From the NCBI GenBank assembly GCA_947044405.1, contig CAMRHE010000054.1, forward strand, positions 1,612,001 to 1,676,000: a DNA stretch of 64,000 bases, in the 5' to 3' direction. A program made the position numbers and the translations under genes. The stretch is from Leptodactylus fallax. Taxonomy: Eukaryota; Chordata; Amphibia; Anura; Leptodactylidae. This document shows, one piece after another, positions 1-11,288 of the stretch; positions within the stretch are counted from its first letter, which is position 1; each line of letters begins with the position of its first letter. The notes beneath the pieces were generated by a model. That model did not search any database and had not been told where the DNA came from. It saw only the letters and a list, made by a program, of their open reading frames with translations.

Positions 1-489
1 GTCATTGGGCCCGGGGCCGCCGCAAGTGCACATAAAAATTTCAACTGCATCAGCACAGGACAGCGATGCAGTTGAAATACATGACAGAGCAGAAAGCTAT
101 TAGCTTTCAGTTCTGCCATTTTATAACCTGTACATGTAGCAGTGATGGGGTGAGCAGTACCTCCTCCTGTACACAGCCTGTGCGCATCTACTATTTTCTT
201 TCTAGTGGTACCATAGAATAGGGGGTCAAGGTTCCTGGAGGAAAGTAGAAGATGCGCACAGGCTGTGTGTAAGAGGAAGTCCCGTCTGGAACCTTGACTG
301 CTATTCTACGTTTCCAGTGGGAAGAAAATAGTAGATGCGCACAGTCTGTGCAAGAGGAGGCCACACCCACCCCATCACCACTCTGTAAGTACAATATAAC
401 TATACAGAGCAATAATATATGGAATGGTATGTGGGGGAGGGGGACTATAACCTGTGTGTGTGGGTGGAGGGGTTACTCTTAGCTCACTA
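1..489. other. Non-coding start with short inverted repeats
   Basis: No gene is visible. The stretch holds several inverted or repeated blocks. The sequence at 172-190 (core TGTGCGCATCT) recurs inverted at 249-267 and again near 332-351. The block around 40-50 (TTTCAACTGCAT) pairs with 68-79 (ATGCAGTTGAAA). This looks like decayed repeat DNA, perhaps a foldback element. I cannot name a family. Confidence 0.35.
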
Positions 490-905
490 TTACAGAAATA
501 GTGCCCCCCCCCACAGGTAACAGCATTACTTATGTGGGGGGGGCTATAACAGTGATAGTGCCCTCCACAGGAAGGGGGGGGGGGGTACCGGGCCCCCCAC
601 TAAGTAATGCTGTTACCTGTGGGGGGCACTATTACTGTAATAGTTCTCTAATAGCACCCCCAAAGGGAAAAGGTCCCGGGTGCTTGGGGGGGGGGAAAAA
701 AAAAAAATAGTGCCCCCCACAGGTAACAGCATTACTTATGTGGGGGGGGGCTATAACCTGTGGGGGGCACTATTACTGTAATAGACCCCCCAAAAACCAG
801 GGACCAATACCCTTGGGGGGGGGCTTTAGGGCCCCTTTTTTTGTAAAAGGCCCCCCCCAGGGGGCCCCCCCCCCGCCCAAAAAAAAGGGGCCCCCCCCCC
901 AACCC
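490..905. repeat. Degenerate G/C-tract tandem repeat
   Basis: Blocks such as ACAGGTAACAGCATTACTT and its reverse complement alternate with long runs of G or C (for example around 570-600 and 850-900). The motif recurs at about 515, 600 (inverted) and 718. Homopolymer lengths vary between otherwise identical copies, so either the array is decaying or base calling is unreliable here. Reading frames of 60-90 residues across it are proline/glycine-rich by-products. Confidence 0.6.
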
Positions 906-1014
906 ACCATTTTTAGTTCTAAATATTTGGGTGTTTGCAACAGCCATTTCAATTTGATATATCTAATAACTGATGGCACCCCCACAGTAAAAGTTCAGGA
1001 TTGAAATGAGGTTT

Positions 1015-1847
1015 ATTGTACAACTGTTACATGTGCAATGTGCAAACTAAATTGACCAAATTGGATAATAGTCATTTTATGATTTGAATACTCTAACTAC
1101 TTTTACTACTTACTGAAGCACAAAATTTGTTTTGTAACCTCACTGAGCTTTGAACTTCATAGCCAGGTGTATCCAATCATGAGAAAAGGTATTTAAGGTG
1201 GCCAATTGCCAGTTGTTCTCCTATTTGAATCTCCTCTGAAGAGTGGCATCATGGGCTCCTCAAAACAACTCTCAAATGATCTGAAAACAAAGATTGTTCA
1301 ACATAGTTGTTCAGGGGAAGGATACAAAAAGTTGTCTCAGAGATTTAACCTGTCAGTTTCCACTGTGAGGAACATAGTAAGGAAATGGAAGACCACAGGG
1401 ACAGTTCTTGTTAAGCCCAGAAGTGGCACCCCAAGAAAAAAATCAAAAAGGCAAAAAAAAAGAATGGTGAGAACAGTCAAGACAATGCAAACACTAAAGT
1501 ACGATTATCTTGCTGAAGATGGGGTACTATGCATCGGTCAACAATACAGCACACTTTCACAAGGAGAAGCTGATGGGAGAGTGATGCGAAATAAGCTTAC
1601 TGAAAGCACGCCACAAACAGAGTCCCTGAGGTATCAAAAGCACATTTGGACAAGCCAGCTTCATTTTGGAAGAAGGTCATGTGGATTGATGAAACAAAGA
1701 TTGAGTTGTTTGTCATACAAACAGGCGTTATGAGCGTCAAAAAAACACAGCATTCCAAAAAAAACACTTCCACCCCCTAAAAATTTTTTGGGAACTATCA
1801 CCTTTGGGGTTTGGCCAATGCCCACCAATTTTAAATTATATATAATA

Positions 1848-1888
<41 letters not shown>

Positions 1889-2115
1889 ATTAGACCAAAA
1901 CACAGCTCCAAATCTACTCAGGCATTCATGCAGAGGAACAATTACAATGTTCTGGAATGGCCATCCCATCCCAACCTGAATATAATAGAACATTTGAAAT
2001 TAAGCGGGCCATCTGCACCCCAACTAACTAACAATTTAAAAGGTAATGGTCAAAATACCTTATCCATGATGGAGGAACTATTAAAAGCTACGAGGAAGCG
2101 ACTAACTATTAAAAG
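1015..2115 (+). pseudogene. Dead Tc1-like transposase (copy 1)
   Basis: The frame from the ATG at 1251 begins with a Tc1 DNA-binding region: a helix-turn-helix (residues such as KIVQHSCSGEGYKKLSQRF), a second segment STVRNIVRKWKTTGTV, then a basic RSGTPRKKSKRQKK stretch. A catalytic-type motif WIDETKIELF follows in another frame near 1682. The C-terminal block NLNIIEHLK lies near 1973. The middle of the catalytic domain is missing and replaced around 1740-1890 by unrelated sequence ending in a run of about 35 A. Frameshifts separate the pieces, so no active enzyme is possible. Flanking terminal repeats are not clearly preserved. The family call rests on motif order, and it differs in sequence from the other Tc1 copies in the window. 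Confidence 0.8.
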
Positions 2116-2234
2116 AAAAAAAATACCTTTAGGCCCAACTTCACTTCAAATTTTTAACATATCACATTTCTTTATACAAAAACCTCATCAACCTAAATAT
2201 ACTATCCATCATTATTAATATATCAAATAAACCA

Positions 2235-2360
2235 AACAAAACGGCACTATTACATGTGGGATGGCCCTGCAACACCCTCCACCCACCCCCCCCAACCGGG
2301 CTGCGGAAAACTGGTCCTTGGTGTGAAAAAGGTTGGGGACCACAGGCCACAGGCTTATAG
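2235..2360. repeat. Possible hAT-type repeat end
   Basis: The segment contains a CCGGGCTGCGGAAAA block followed by CTGGTCCTTGGTGTG and AAAAAGGTTGGGGACCAC. This resembles a common hAT-type repeat terminus of tetrapods. I see only one end, so the call is tentative. Confidence 0.35.
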
Positions 2361-2753
2361 GGGCTTGCGGCTTACAGATTCCCTAGCGACAGTTAAGATG
2401 TCAGCGTCCTGGTGCAGGCTGGCGCCATGACGTTACTACATAGTGTTGCCTGAGCTGGGACATAGACGTCCTGTGGTAAAGGCATCTTGTAGGCTGCAGG
2501 ATACAGCAAGGAGAGTCGGCAGTGGCAAATCCAAGCAAGGGGATTGGAGGCAGGTGAGTATTATTGTTGTTTTTTTTTGTTTTGTTTTTTTTGGGGAGGT
2601 GGGAAGCCTTAAAATATTAAAGGCCAATAACCATAAGAGGTCATTAGGGCAAGCAGGGGCATTATTAATATAAGGGGGCTATTGGGAGGCAGTATTTATG
2701 TAAGGGTGTAAGAGGGTATTGGGCTATACTAATTTAAGGTGGGCATTTTTGAC

Positions 2754-3203
2754 TTAAAGGGTTTGTCCAGGAATTACAGTAATTGGGCAGAAGGCCGGGG
2801 CAGGTGAAACATAAAAAACCCAACATACTAACCTGTCTCCAGCACTCCAATGTCCCCCACTGTTGTCTGGTCGAACGCTGCCCAGGGGCTTGTTGTGGCA
2901 GAAGTCCTCGCCACATATGACTGCTGAGGCCAACTAGTGGCCTCAGTGGTCACAGAAAAGGACCCGGGACGTCACCAGTGATGTATGCGAGTGACGTCCC
3001 GGGTCCTTTCCTGTGACTGCTGAGACCACGTGCAGCAAGGACTTCCACCAGAACAAGCTCCTGGGCGACACTGGACCTGACAGCAACGGGGGACACTGAA
3101 GTGCCTGGGACAGGAGAGTATGTTTTTTTTTTTATATATATACAGTATCTCACCTTCCCCGGCCTCCTGCCCCAGTTCTGCATTTCTTGGACAACCCCTT
3201 TAA
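2754..3203. mobile_element. TTAA-flanked foldback MITE
   Basis: The 450-bp element starts with TTAAAGGGTTTGTCCAGG and ends with the matching inverted CTTGGACAACCCCTTTAA, so the ends are TTAA plus about 20 bp of terminal inverted repeat. The body is also palindromic. A core pair, AAAGGACCCGGGACGTCAC near 2956 and its complement near 2992, forms a strong hairpin, and outer blocks such as CAAGGACTTCC pair across the centre. TTAA targets suggest mobilisation by a piggyBac- or Kolobok-type transposase (inference). Relatives appear at 23830-25158 and, in part, at 44100-44210. Confidence 0.75.
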
Positions 3204-3825
3204 GGGAATATATAGGAGAACTATTAATTAGGGGGCATTATTAGCTGAGGCATTAGCAGGCATGCAAGAGTATTTTTTTGGGGGGGGGCACAGGGGGCAT
3301 TATTGATTTAAGGATTATTGATTTTATTAATTGAGGGACACTATTAATTTAAAGTGTTGTACTATCATACATTTTAAAGCAGGCAGCAGGCGAGCATTAT
3401 AATATACTTTCCCACCTTTACCTGCACTGGGCTGTCTGTCACCGTTGCTTGTATACAGAGAGGCTGCAGCGAGATGTCACAACAGGGGAACCGCAGCAGC
3501 CCAACACTATATACTGATGTACTGTAGAGAGCTGTGATTGGCTGCAGTGGTCTCATCAACTTGACATCAGTGCTGCAGCGGCTCCATATACAAATAGTGC
3601 AGTGAAGGTGATGACTGGCCCAGGGCAGGGACAGAGGGGGGATGCAGGTAAGTGTCAGTGCATTTTTATTTACAATCCTGTCCTGCTGCCTGCATTAATA
3701 TTTCTGATCCCGAACAATGCCTTTAAGGGGGCACACAGGAGGAATTAATTAAGGGGCACAAAGGGGCATTGTTAATTTAAGATACATATGGGGGTATCAT
3801 TCGTTTACAGGGGATTTTTATATCA
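3204..3825. other. Non-coding interspersed repeat DNA
   Basis: No gene. Short recurring phrases such as GGGGGCATTATT and TTAATTTAAGG at loose intervals suggest a decayed tandem repeat. The same type of phrasing also borders the exon-like repeat near 53400-53500. Confidence 0.35.
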
Positions 3826-4030
3826 TGTATTTTATAATTGGGAGTAGCAGCAGGATGGGGACTCTGTATAGGCAAGGGAAATGTGGGTCACATGTCTGGA
3901 AAAGTGAGGAGCCAAAAATGTCTGTGTTGCAAACTTTACTGAGACAAATTGCGAATGGAAGAAGTGGTCATGGCAGTCCAGATGGAAAAGATGAGAAATG
4001 TGAGAGATTACAGACGTCACCTGTAAGTAA
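3826..4030 (+). repeat. Exon-like interspersed repeat, copy A
   Basis: This segment recurs in inverse orientation at about 53205-53395. Shared blocks include ATTTTATAATTGGG, GGAAAAGTGAGGAGCC, TTGCAAACTTTAC, GGAAGAAGTGGTCATGG and the boundary GACGTCACCTGTAAGT. The conserved part ends in GTAAGT, which resembles a splice donor. The frame reading DKLRMEEVVMAVQMEKMRN is partly conserved between the copies, but copy A has an in-frame stop just upstream of it. It may be an exon captured by a repeat, or simply part of a non-coding repeat. Confidence 0.5.
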
Positions 4031-4629
4031 CAACATTTTCCTGTACTGTATTTACTTCAACTGTATGCAGAGCCCTGTGTACAGCCAGTATCTATGGTCA
4101 CCATATAGTGATAACATCGGTATACCCAGGTAGGGGCCCACTTGGATATGTTTGCCCCCCTGTGCCGAACCCCTAGCTAAGCCTCTGCCCTGTGGTATTA
4201 GTGACATGTTAACTTTAGTCACTGGTTCAGTATGCTTACATTTAGACCTAAAGTGTATAGGTTTAAAAAAAAAAAAAAAAAAAAAACATTTGTGGTGCCA
4301 TAGTTTTACATCTATAACTTTTTTGTTTTGCTTTGCTTTTTTGAGAGCTACTTTATGTGAAGGCTTTTTTTGTGGTATGAGTTGAAGTTTTTATTGGTAC
4401 CATTTTGGGTACATCCAACTTTTTGATCGCTTTTCATTCTTGTTTTCGTAGTGATAAATAATAAGTAATGTTGACTTTGTTCTTTTTTTTTGTTTGTTTC
4501 AGTTTTAACACCATACCTTGCAGGATAGATAATGTAGTAGTTTTTATTTCTGGTTTCAACAGATGTGATGACAAGAGCTTGAAAAACTTAATTTAATACT
4601 TGAATTACTCTACCATGCTCTGCAAAGTC
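4031..4629. other. Non-coding, A- and T-rich
   Basis: No gene or clear repeat boundary is seen. There is an A run near 4264-4286 and several T-rich tracts. Short open frames here look random. Confidence 0.4.
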
Positions 4630-6425
4630 CTTGTTCTCTTGGGCGGGTAGAGTAGCATTTGTCAAAATGATGATTCTTCCAATTATTTTATATACTTTTC
4701 ACACTGTATGTATCCCAATACCCATGTCATTTTTGCTAAGCTCCAGGAACTGATTTTATCCTTAGTTTGGGGAAGAAAGCACCCTAGTGTACGGAAATCT
4801 GCAATGTGGCACAATGAGGGGAAGGGAGTGCCTGATGTTTATAAATATTATTTAAGCACTCTTCTAGATCAGGTGAAGTCACGGTGGGTTCCCACTTGTG
4901 ATAAAACGTGGATGGATATTGAAAAATTGCCATGTATGGTAGCAATAGTTAAGGCATGGACATATTACACTCACTAAGCCTCTAGACACTTATGTGTTCC
5001 CATTTTTACCCTCCCACTTCACTGTCTATACTCATTAATTGATAATATCAATATTGATAATTGTGAAAAAGCTGGTTGTGGCACCATTGGCTCCCTTTTA
5101 TCAGGTGATGTCCTCAGACCTTTTTCCAATCTCACTAAAAGTAATAACATGCCTAACACTGACTTTTATAAATATCTCTGATTTCGTCATGCCGTACCCA
5201 ACAAGGAACTATCCACCTCAAGTTTAGCCAAACAGGTATTCTTGTTTTTCTCTAACAAACTCCCCAAGGCTAAAGGAATATCCCTTTTTTATAGTCTATT
5301 TACTGCATACACTCAGACTAATAAACTTACTTATATGACTAGATGGGAGTCTGATCTCAAAACCTTCTTTTTCTATCCAGCAATGGTTCTCAGCTCTCTT
5401 GGCCTAAAAAAAATTTCAAGAAGCACCGTTTACTGGGAGATGTCTAGGAAACTGTTCTTTTGCTGGTATCTCACCTCGGTTAGAATTAATCTGATGAACT
5501 CTACTGCCTCTGATATGTGCTGGAGGGGCTGTGGTCATAGAGGTTCCTATATGCATGCCTGATGGGATTGCCCAATAATTTACCTGTTCTGGAAACTAGC
5601 ATTCCAGTTAGCAGAAGAGGTTACTAAAACTCCTGCACCTCCCTTCCCCATTGTTGCATTGTGCTTTTTGGGGTTGAAATATATCCCTGTCACCCTCTCC
5701 CAAATCATTATAGTGTTTAGACTAATAATTGCTGGACACTGGAACTCTCCTTTTACCTGTTAACCAGTTCATACTTGCACTTGGGTTTCCGTTCTTTGGG
5801 TCCACTTGGAGACTCTAAAAAACGGAAACCCAATCCGCTTACAAAGCAGAAACCTGCAGATCCCAAGACTATAGACTATGTACTATAATGGGGTCTGCCA
5901 GGTTTCCACCCAAAAATACGTCGAGAAAAGTCCTTGCAGGACTGTTTTGTTAAGCGGAGTGGGGAATGGAATCCCCCGAGTGCTCACCAACCGCGGATGT
6001 GAACCCAGCCTTACTCCAACCCAGGCGGAACTTATCAACCAAATTAATTATTCTTTATGTATGGAAAAAGCTTCCTTTATTCAATCTCACTCTGTTAAGA
6101 ATTTCTATGACCGATGGCACTTGTGGTCTACCTATGCAGGAGTTATTTGACCCTATATCCACACAACTTGTTGTTAACTTTATGGGGTCCCTCTATGGCC
6201 TAGTCTCTACTCCCTTTTTTCTCTATGGGATTGTAATGCAATATAATATACTTAAATGTAGTTTTAACCTGTCTGCTAAACGTTTTGTATTTACTTTAAT
6301 TTTGTCTTTACCTGCATTATTTCATTGTATACCTTCTTACCTTGTTTATTACCCGACTGTTTTTGTGTTGTCACTTGCACTTACTTTTCAAAATTCAATA
6401 AAAAATTTATTTGATAAAAAAATAA
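4630..6425 (+). pseudogene. 5'-truncated L1-type LINE, ORF2 C-terminal part
   Basis: Translation in shifting frames gives the region downstream of the L1 reverse transcriptase. LSWAGRVAFVKMMILPI near 4640 is the RT thumb region. It is followed by ELILSLVWGRKHPSVRKSAM near 4750, a PDVYKYYLSTLLDQ block, NMPNTDFYKYL near 5150, the TRWESDL block near 5340 and a cysteine-containing WYLTSVRINLMN...CWRGCGHRGSYMHA segment near 5470-5560. These follow the order of the L1 ORF2 C-terminus, whose role is RNA binding and target-primed insertion. The element ends near 6390-6425 with an AATAAA-rich, A-rich tail. Multiple stops and frameshifts, and a MITE at 5761-6013, make it dead. Confidence 0.8.
5761..6013. 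mobile_element. MITE inserted in the L1 fragment
   Basis: L1 coding similarity stops near 5760 and resumes near 6014. The inserted 250 bp begins with CCAGTTCATACTTGCAC and GGGTTTCCG, and ends with CGGATGTGAACCCAGCC, giving imperfect inverted ends. Its GGTTTCC, GGGTCC and GGGTTTCC phrases match the MITE at 49468-49631, so both may belong to one hAT-type MITE family (inference). Exact ends and the target duplication are unclear. Confidence 0.5.
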
Positions 6426-6429
6426 ATTC

Positions 6430-8304
6430 AGACCATACCATTTTTTTTTCTTTAGAGATAGACTACTACGCTAGTAAAACATAGATGTGTGAACAAATTT
6501 TAAATGCATGTATATTCAAAGTGTATGATATCCTGTTCTCTACATAAATGAATTAAATCATGAAAACCAGACTACCTATTTAACTAAACTGCATGTCAAG
6601 AGCTTGATCTGTGCTATACTTGCTTTTACAGTCTGCAGGATGACACTACTTTGAAGAGCACAAGTTGTGAACTGCAATTTTTTGATTCTATTCTTGATCA
6701 CTGCAGTATCAGTGGATATGGGTGGCGGCTAAACTTATACTGTCTAACTTTTAGACAGTGCAAAATTAGACTAGATGGTCTTAGACTACACCAGATGTTC
6801 CAAAGTTCCTAATGCTGTTTGAAAATCTAGTGTACTTTTAGACTGTTTAATCTAACTTTACACCACTTATTAGTTGACTTAGTTTCAGAAGCAGTTTAGC
6901 ATAGTTCACAGTTTAGCATGGTAAGACTTTCCCCTTTTTAACAAGAATATAGTACAGGACAGTATGCTGCTGGGAGTCCCTCTCATGGCTGAAATTTGAT
7001 CGTGTGAATGTGCCCTTAGAAAGTGTCTAACACAAAAAAAAAAAATTGAGGCCTAAAGCAAGTACAACAGTTTTTTTGCTGCAAATTATGCCAGTTTATC
7101 TTTCCAGGGTTTGTTTGTAATCGGTAAACAGAATACAAAACTGGTTTCTGATACATTTTTCTACTTTTTATTTATACATTTTCATTGTTTCAGCTATACA
7201 AAGTGAAAATAATGATCTAATTGGATCTAATAGATTAGCTTGTAATAAATATTTATCAATATAAATAAATTTATATTTACCAATATAAAATTTATCGATG
7301 TACGAAGACAGGAGAAAAAATAGAATGTATTGTGTTGTCAGCTAACAACTACTGTAGAGAATGCAAGACAATGCAGAGCTTTTATGAGAATTGTATTCGT
7401 GTGCAATTTTTTCACTTAATATCTACTATAAAATATTAAAAATAAAATGCTGTGTATATTACATTTAAATGGACAGGGCATACACTTTGTTTCTACTTTC
7501 TTTTTTTTTTTTTAACCATTGAGCTTAACCACTTTACTGTTCCATTTTCCCTGGTTCATTACTGGACACTTTTTGACTATATGTCTTTTTTTGTTTTGTT
7601 TATTCACATATTTTTGTCATCATCTTTCAGTAATACATAGGTCTTTTTATGTAATTTTAGTTTTTTTTTAAATATCTAGATAAATGTAGAAAAAAGGGTA
7701 TTTTTTTTATTTATTTTTTCAGTTTTTTATAGCACTACTAAAGCATTACTAAATATTTAATGGTTTTCACTCTCCATTTTTTGTAGGTGACAGTTTTGTG
7801 TCATTGGGGTTGTGGTAGTGGCTCTTTTGTTTTTTTTTTTTATTGTTTTAATTTTTTTATTTTACATATTGCACCCCCCATAAGGTCAAAATAGACCTTT
7901 GGAGAGAGGGGACGTTTTAACTTTTTTTTTTTTTTTTTTTTTGGGCTGATTTCACCTGTAACTGTGGCTGTTACATTAGCCCCAGTTACAGAAAGAATAC
8001 AACCTCTTGTTATATACCCAGCAGCTCCTGAATTTCCCTGCTCCTGGCAGATCACATGACATGGCTTGGGAGAAAGCCACTCAATTGTGTCTTCTATAGC
8101 TGCACACAAAAATGTTTATTGAGTAACAAAATGTCCCTACCTTCTTTTTGAGATGTCCAGCTGTTAACAGCTGGCTCCCTGCTCATACAGTTGCTTTACT
8201 CTGCAGGGTGTACAGGCATGTCCTTGCAGAGTTATTTGCCAACTGCATGGATGTATATAGTCAATGACTGGTCATTAAAAGACTATGTATACCTAAGCAA
8301 ACAT
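6430..8304. other. AT-rich non-coding region
   Basis: No coding signal. Long T runs occur at 7500-7514 and 7921-7942. The part from about 7750 to 8290, with CCCCCCATAAGGTCAAAATAGACC and two GC-richer blocks, looks like an interspersed repeat that I cannot name. Confidence 0.35.
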
Positions 8305-8589
8305 TTCTGTTTATTTGTTGCAATAATTTTTATTTGTAACATTTTTCAAACAATACAAACAGGAGTTTAGTACTCATACATATCATATGTATAGATTTAT
8401 CAAAATACAAGCATCAAGATGAAACAGTAATTATTTCAGGTCACAACAATGAGTTATTTAAAGTAAAACATTAGAAGTGATTAGCTTAAATTCCATTGTA
8501 GCAAGTTGTTCGGGTAGACAGAGTGATGTATCATTCATTCAATTATGCAATCATTATGTAAATACGAACATATTAGTCTCCTACCATTC

Positions 8590-9338
8590 CAAATAAATGC
8601 CAATAATATTCTTTGGAGGGATTTAACCGTTTTAGAAAGGTTTTAGGAAGGGCAATCGGAACAGTTCGGAATATATATATAGCAGATTAGGCAATAAAAA
8701 AAATCTTGAAAGCTTCCACTCTGCCGTTCCACGATATGTCTGTAGTTGTTATCAGTTTTGTTTTTACCTTAATGTCATTTAATAGGGCTTCATAATTATG
8801 GTGGTATAGAGTTGTGAATTTCGAAGTCACCTGTATACCCAAATATTTGATTTTATTTTGACACCATTCAAAGTGGCCTTCAGAGAGTTGAGGTGAGTTG
8901 ACGGAAGATTAAAAGGAAGTGCTTGTGATTGGTCAAATTTAGTTTAAAGTAGGATAAATGACAGAACTTATTAACTGAGTCCATAACATGCTGTAGATTC
9001 TTTAGAGGTTTTGTCACAGTAAATATAACATCATCTGCATAAAGTGAGATGATGTTGGGACGATTAGCAATTGAAGCACCAGAGATTTCAGGATGACCTC
9101 TAACGGTTTGTGCTAATGGTTCCATGGACAAAAGTGGGCAACCTTGTTGGGTGCCATTAGTACTTAAAAATGCCTCCAAAAATGTTCCATTTGTGTATAC
9201 CTTGGCTGAGGGAGAAGAATATGAAGCCATGATGGCCTTCATAATTTCTCTGGAGAACCCCATCTATCAAAGTGTTGAGAAGGCGTAGGACCAGTTTATT
9301 CGATCAAACACCTTCTCAGCACTCAACGCCAGCAATAG
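8590..9338 (-). pseudogene. L1 ORF2 reverse transcriptase palm and thumb
   Basis: On the - strand the frame shows AEKVFDR, the SPSAKVYTNGTF block, NGTQQGCPL and SLYADDVIFTVTKPL. The last carries the YADD catalytic motif of L1 reverse transcriptases. Downstream is a KYLGIQVTSKFTTLY block and ISWNGRVEAFKIFFIA, the thumb. Several residues between QGCPL and MEPLAQ, usually the LSPLLF segment, are deleted. A stop lies near 9265 between the AFSTL and GFSREI segments. The enzyme would copy LINE RNA at a nicked target, but this copy cannot be functional. Confidence 0.85.
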
Positions 9339-9339
9339 T

Positions 9340-9954
9340 ACTGGTTGTCAGGAGTGTCTCTTCAGCTGCTGCTTTAAGATTGCCGTGACAACTTAGGGAA
9401 GCTTTTCAGTTGTATATTTCCATGCCTTGACCTATCAACAGCTGAAGAAGCCTTTATAAGACCACTCCTTTTTGATACAGGTGCCGACTAATTCTGTTTG
9501 CTCACTAGTTTGGCTCTTACTGTCTGTGTATACCTACTTGATCTCTGACCACTGGCTTACTCCTTGGATTCCCCTTTTTGCCTCTTGATTCTGTTGTGAA
9601 ATTCCCTGCTGGATTTGTGACCCTTAACTAGTTTCCCAGATATTTATTTTGTCTCCCATCTCTGCTTACAACATTCTCTCCTGGTTTTTGACTCTGCTAG
9701 TACGTCTTCTGTATCCACGACACTTTGTAAGTTTTAGTGGATTTTGTGTTGTTTTTTTCAGCAGTGCATTTATTATTAGTACATTTATCTGTTTGGTGAC
9801 AACTCAGATCCTCAGATCAAGCTCAAGTACATCTCTCCTTGTTGTGAGCTCTGGTGAAGGCGTCTGGGGTCTGTCTTGACTCGCAGAGGTGTGCTAGTTG
9901 TAGACAACTGTCTCTACTGCTTGCAGTTAGCAGCCAATTTCTTGCTGTTTATTG
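9340..9954. repeat. Unclassified repeat inserted in L1, copy A
   Basis: This block separates two adjacent L1 reverse transcriptase segments. About 490 bp (9342-9830) match the reverse complement of 55372-55870. Shared blocks include GGAGTGTCTCTTCAGCTGC, the TATA-like CTTATA before AGACCACTCC or its equivalent, and GCATTTATTATTAGTACA. The TATA-like box followed by transcribed-looking sequence would fit a retroelement promoter or LTR, but TG...CA ends are not clear. L1 sequence at both edges (AGCAATAGTACTGG against ACCATAACATTGG) could be a diverged target duplication of about 15 bp. Confidence 0.5.
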
Positions 9955-10128
9955 TGGCCTTGCGTCTAACCATAACATTGGTATTTTATAGGTGTTTAAG
10001 CAAAGCATAATGTTCAGTACACAATTGGTATTATTGTAGGATTGGCAGCCCCTAATGAAACCGTCTTGATAATTTTTTATCAGGTCGGAGAGGCAAGTGG
10101 CTATTCTTATTGCTAAGAGTTTTGCATA
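9955..10128 (-). pseudogene. L1 reverse transcriptase, N-terminal segment
   Basis: The - strand frame reads YAKLLAIRIATCLSDLIKNY, then QDGFIRGCQS and NIMLCLNTYKIPML. These align with the L1 RT region that has the pattern YK-LAK-LA-RL and DQ-GFI-GR. It joins the piece at 11289 on one side and 9338 on the other. The separation is caused by later insertions. Confidence 0.8.
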
Positions 10129-11284
10129 TGTGGTAACCAGGGGCAACGGGTAGTGTAGTGTCACTTGGCTCGAGGGGTAGTCCCGGTGTAGTCCCTGATT
10201 CTCCACTCCCTTTCACTCATCTGTGTTACCCAGGTGCAGTGTGCAGGAACATCGACCACACAGAGTTAGGATAACCAGGTAAAGTCTTTACTTAGTGCAA
10301 AAGTCAGTATACAACAATACAGTGCTTCAGCAGCTGGTCAAGTAGTGCAAAACCTTATGCAGTTCAAGGCACGTTCAAGTATGTGATTCACCAATGCACC
10401 AAGTCTATAATTCCCCTTAAGGTAGATGTTGGGGGCAGTAGTTGGATGGTTGCCAATAGCAACGACAGAGTTGAGAGTCTATTAGGAGATTGAAAAGAGA
10501 AGAAAAACAGAGTTCCAGCCCTTGTGGGTTACAACAAGCGTGAGGCTTCGTGGTTTGGCTCGCCACGGGAAAATGGACTTACGGTTTTGCGCAGAGTCCT
10601 TGGGGTGCGGTAGCTGAGTGACTCATTAAAGGCTACCAGCTTGCAGGGAGGCCCAGAAGAAGTAATGTAATCCTCTCTGTCTGCGGAAGGAAACCTTTGG
10701 AAGGCAGGTAGAAGGTTCTGGAAGAGATAATCCTCAGCTTGCGGGGCTAGAGTAGATACTTGGCTGGACAGGCCCTTGGAGTGCAGGCACTTCAGTACAG
10801 TTGCCCTGGCGGGATACAGCTTCCTGGCCCAAGGTACAACTGGAAACCAGACCTCAACTGAGACCTGGAAGGGACCTGCAGCTTCTGGATTGAAGAAGAA
10901 CGCTCAGAAAGGATGAGGAGAGCAGTAGTAGTAGTTTTGGGGCCTGTACAGGCCTGAGAGCAGAGTACAGGATGTGTCCTCCTTGGACTCTAGGTCCACA
11001 CACTGAACAACAGGGGGAGGCTAGCTCCTCCCTAGCGGTGGAGATAGACTGGTGATTGGTGGAACCAACTTAAGGTAGCAATGTACAATATCACATGTGA
11101 AATTCTTAAGGAGGAAATGCAGTATCAACCATTTAGTACATGTAATACACAATATACTTCAGAACCCAGAAAATGACGGAGAAACATAGGGGAAGTGCTG
11201 TTGCCATCGCCCAGGTGGAAGTCCATGGCCACAGGAGCAGGAGGGCCCTAGATTAACCCTCAGTGGCCGCTCTGGGTCACTGCA
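10129..11284 (-). mobile_element. Solo LTR, probably Ty3/gypsy, in L1
   Basis: The 1,156-bp block begins TGTGGTAACC and ends GTCACTGCA on the + strand, so it has TG...CA termini. It is flanked by CATA at 10125-10128 and again at 11285-11288, a 4-bp target duplication. L1 coding sequence is uninterrupted across it once it is removed. Read on the - strand, the TTTTGCACTAAGTAAAG phrase resembles TTTTTGCACTCAGTAAAG in the gypsy-1 LTR. A - orientation and relationship to gypsy elements are therefore likely. No internal genes are present, as expected after LTR-LTR recombination. Confidence 0.7.
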
Positions 11285-11288
11285 CATA

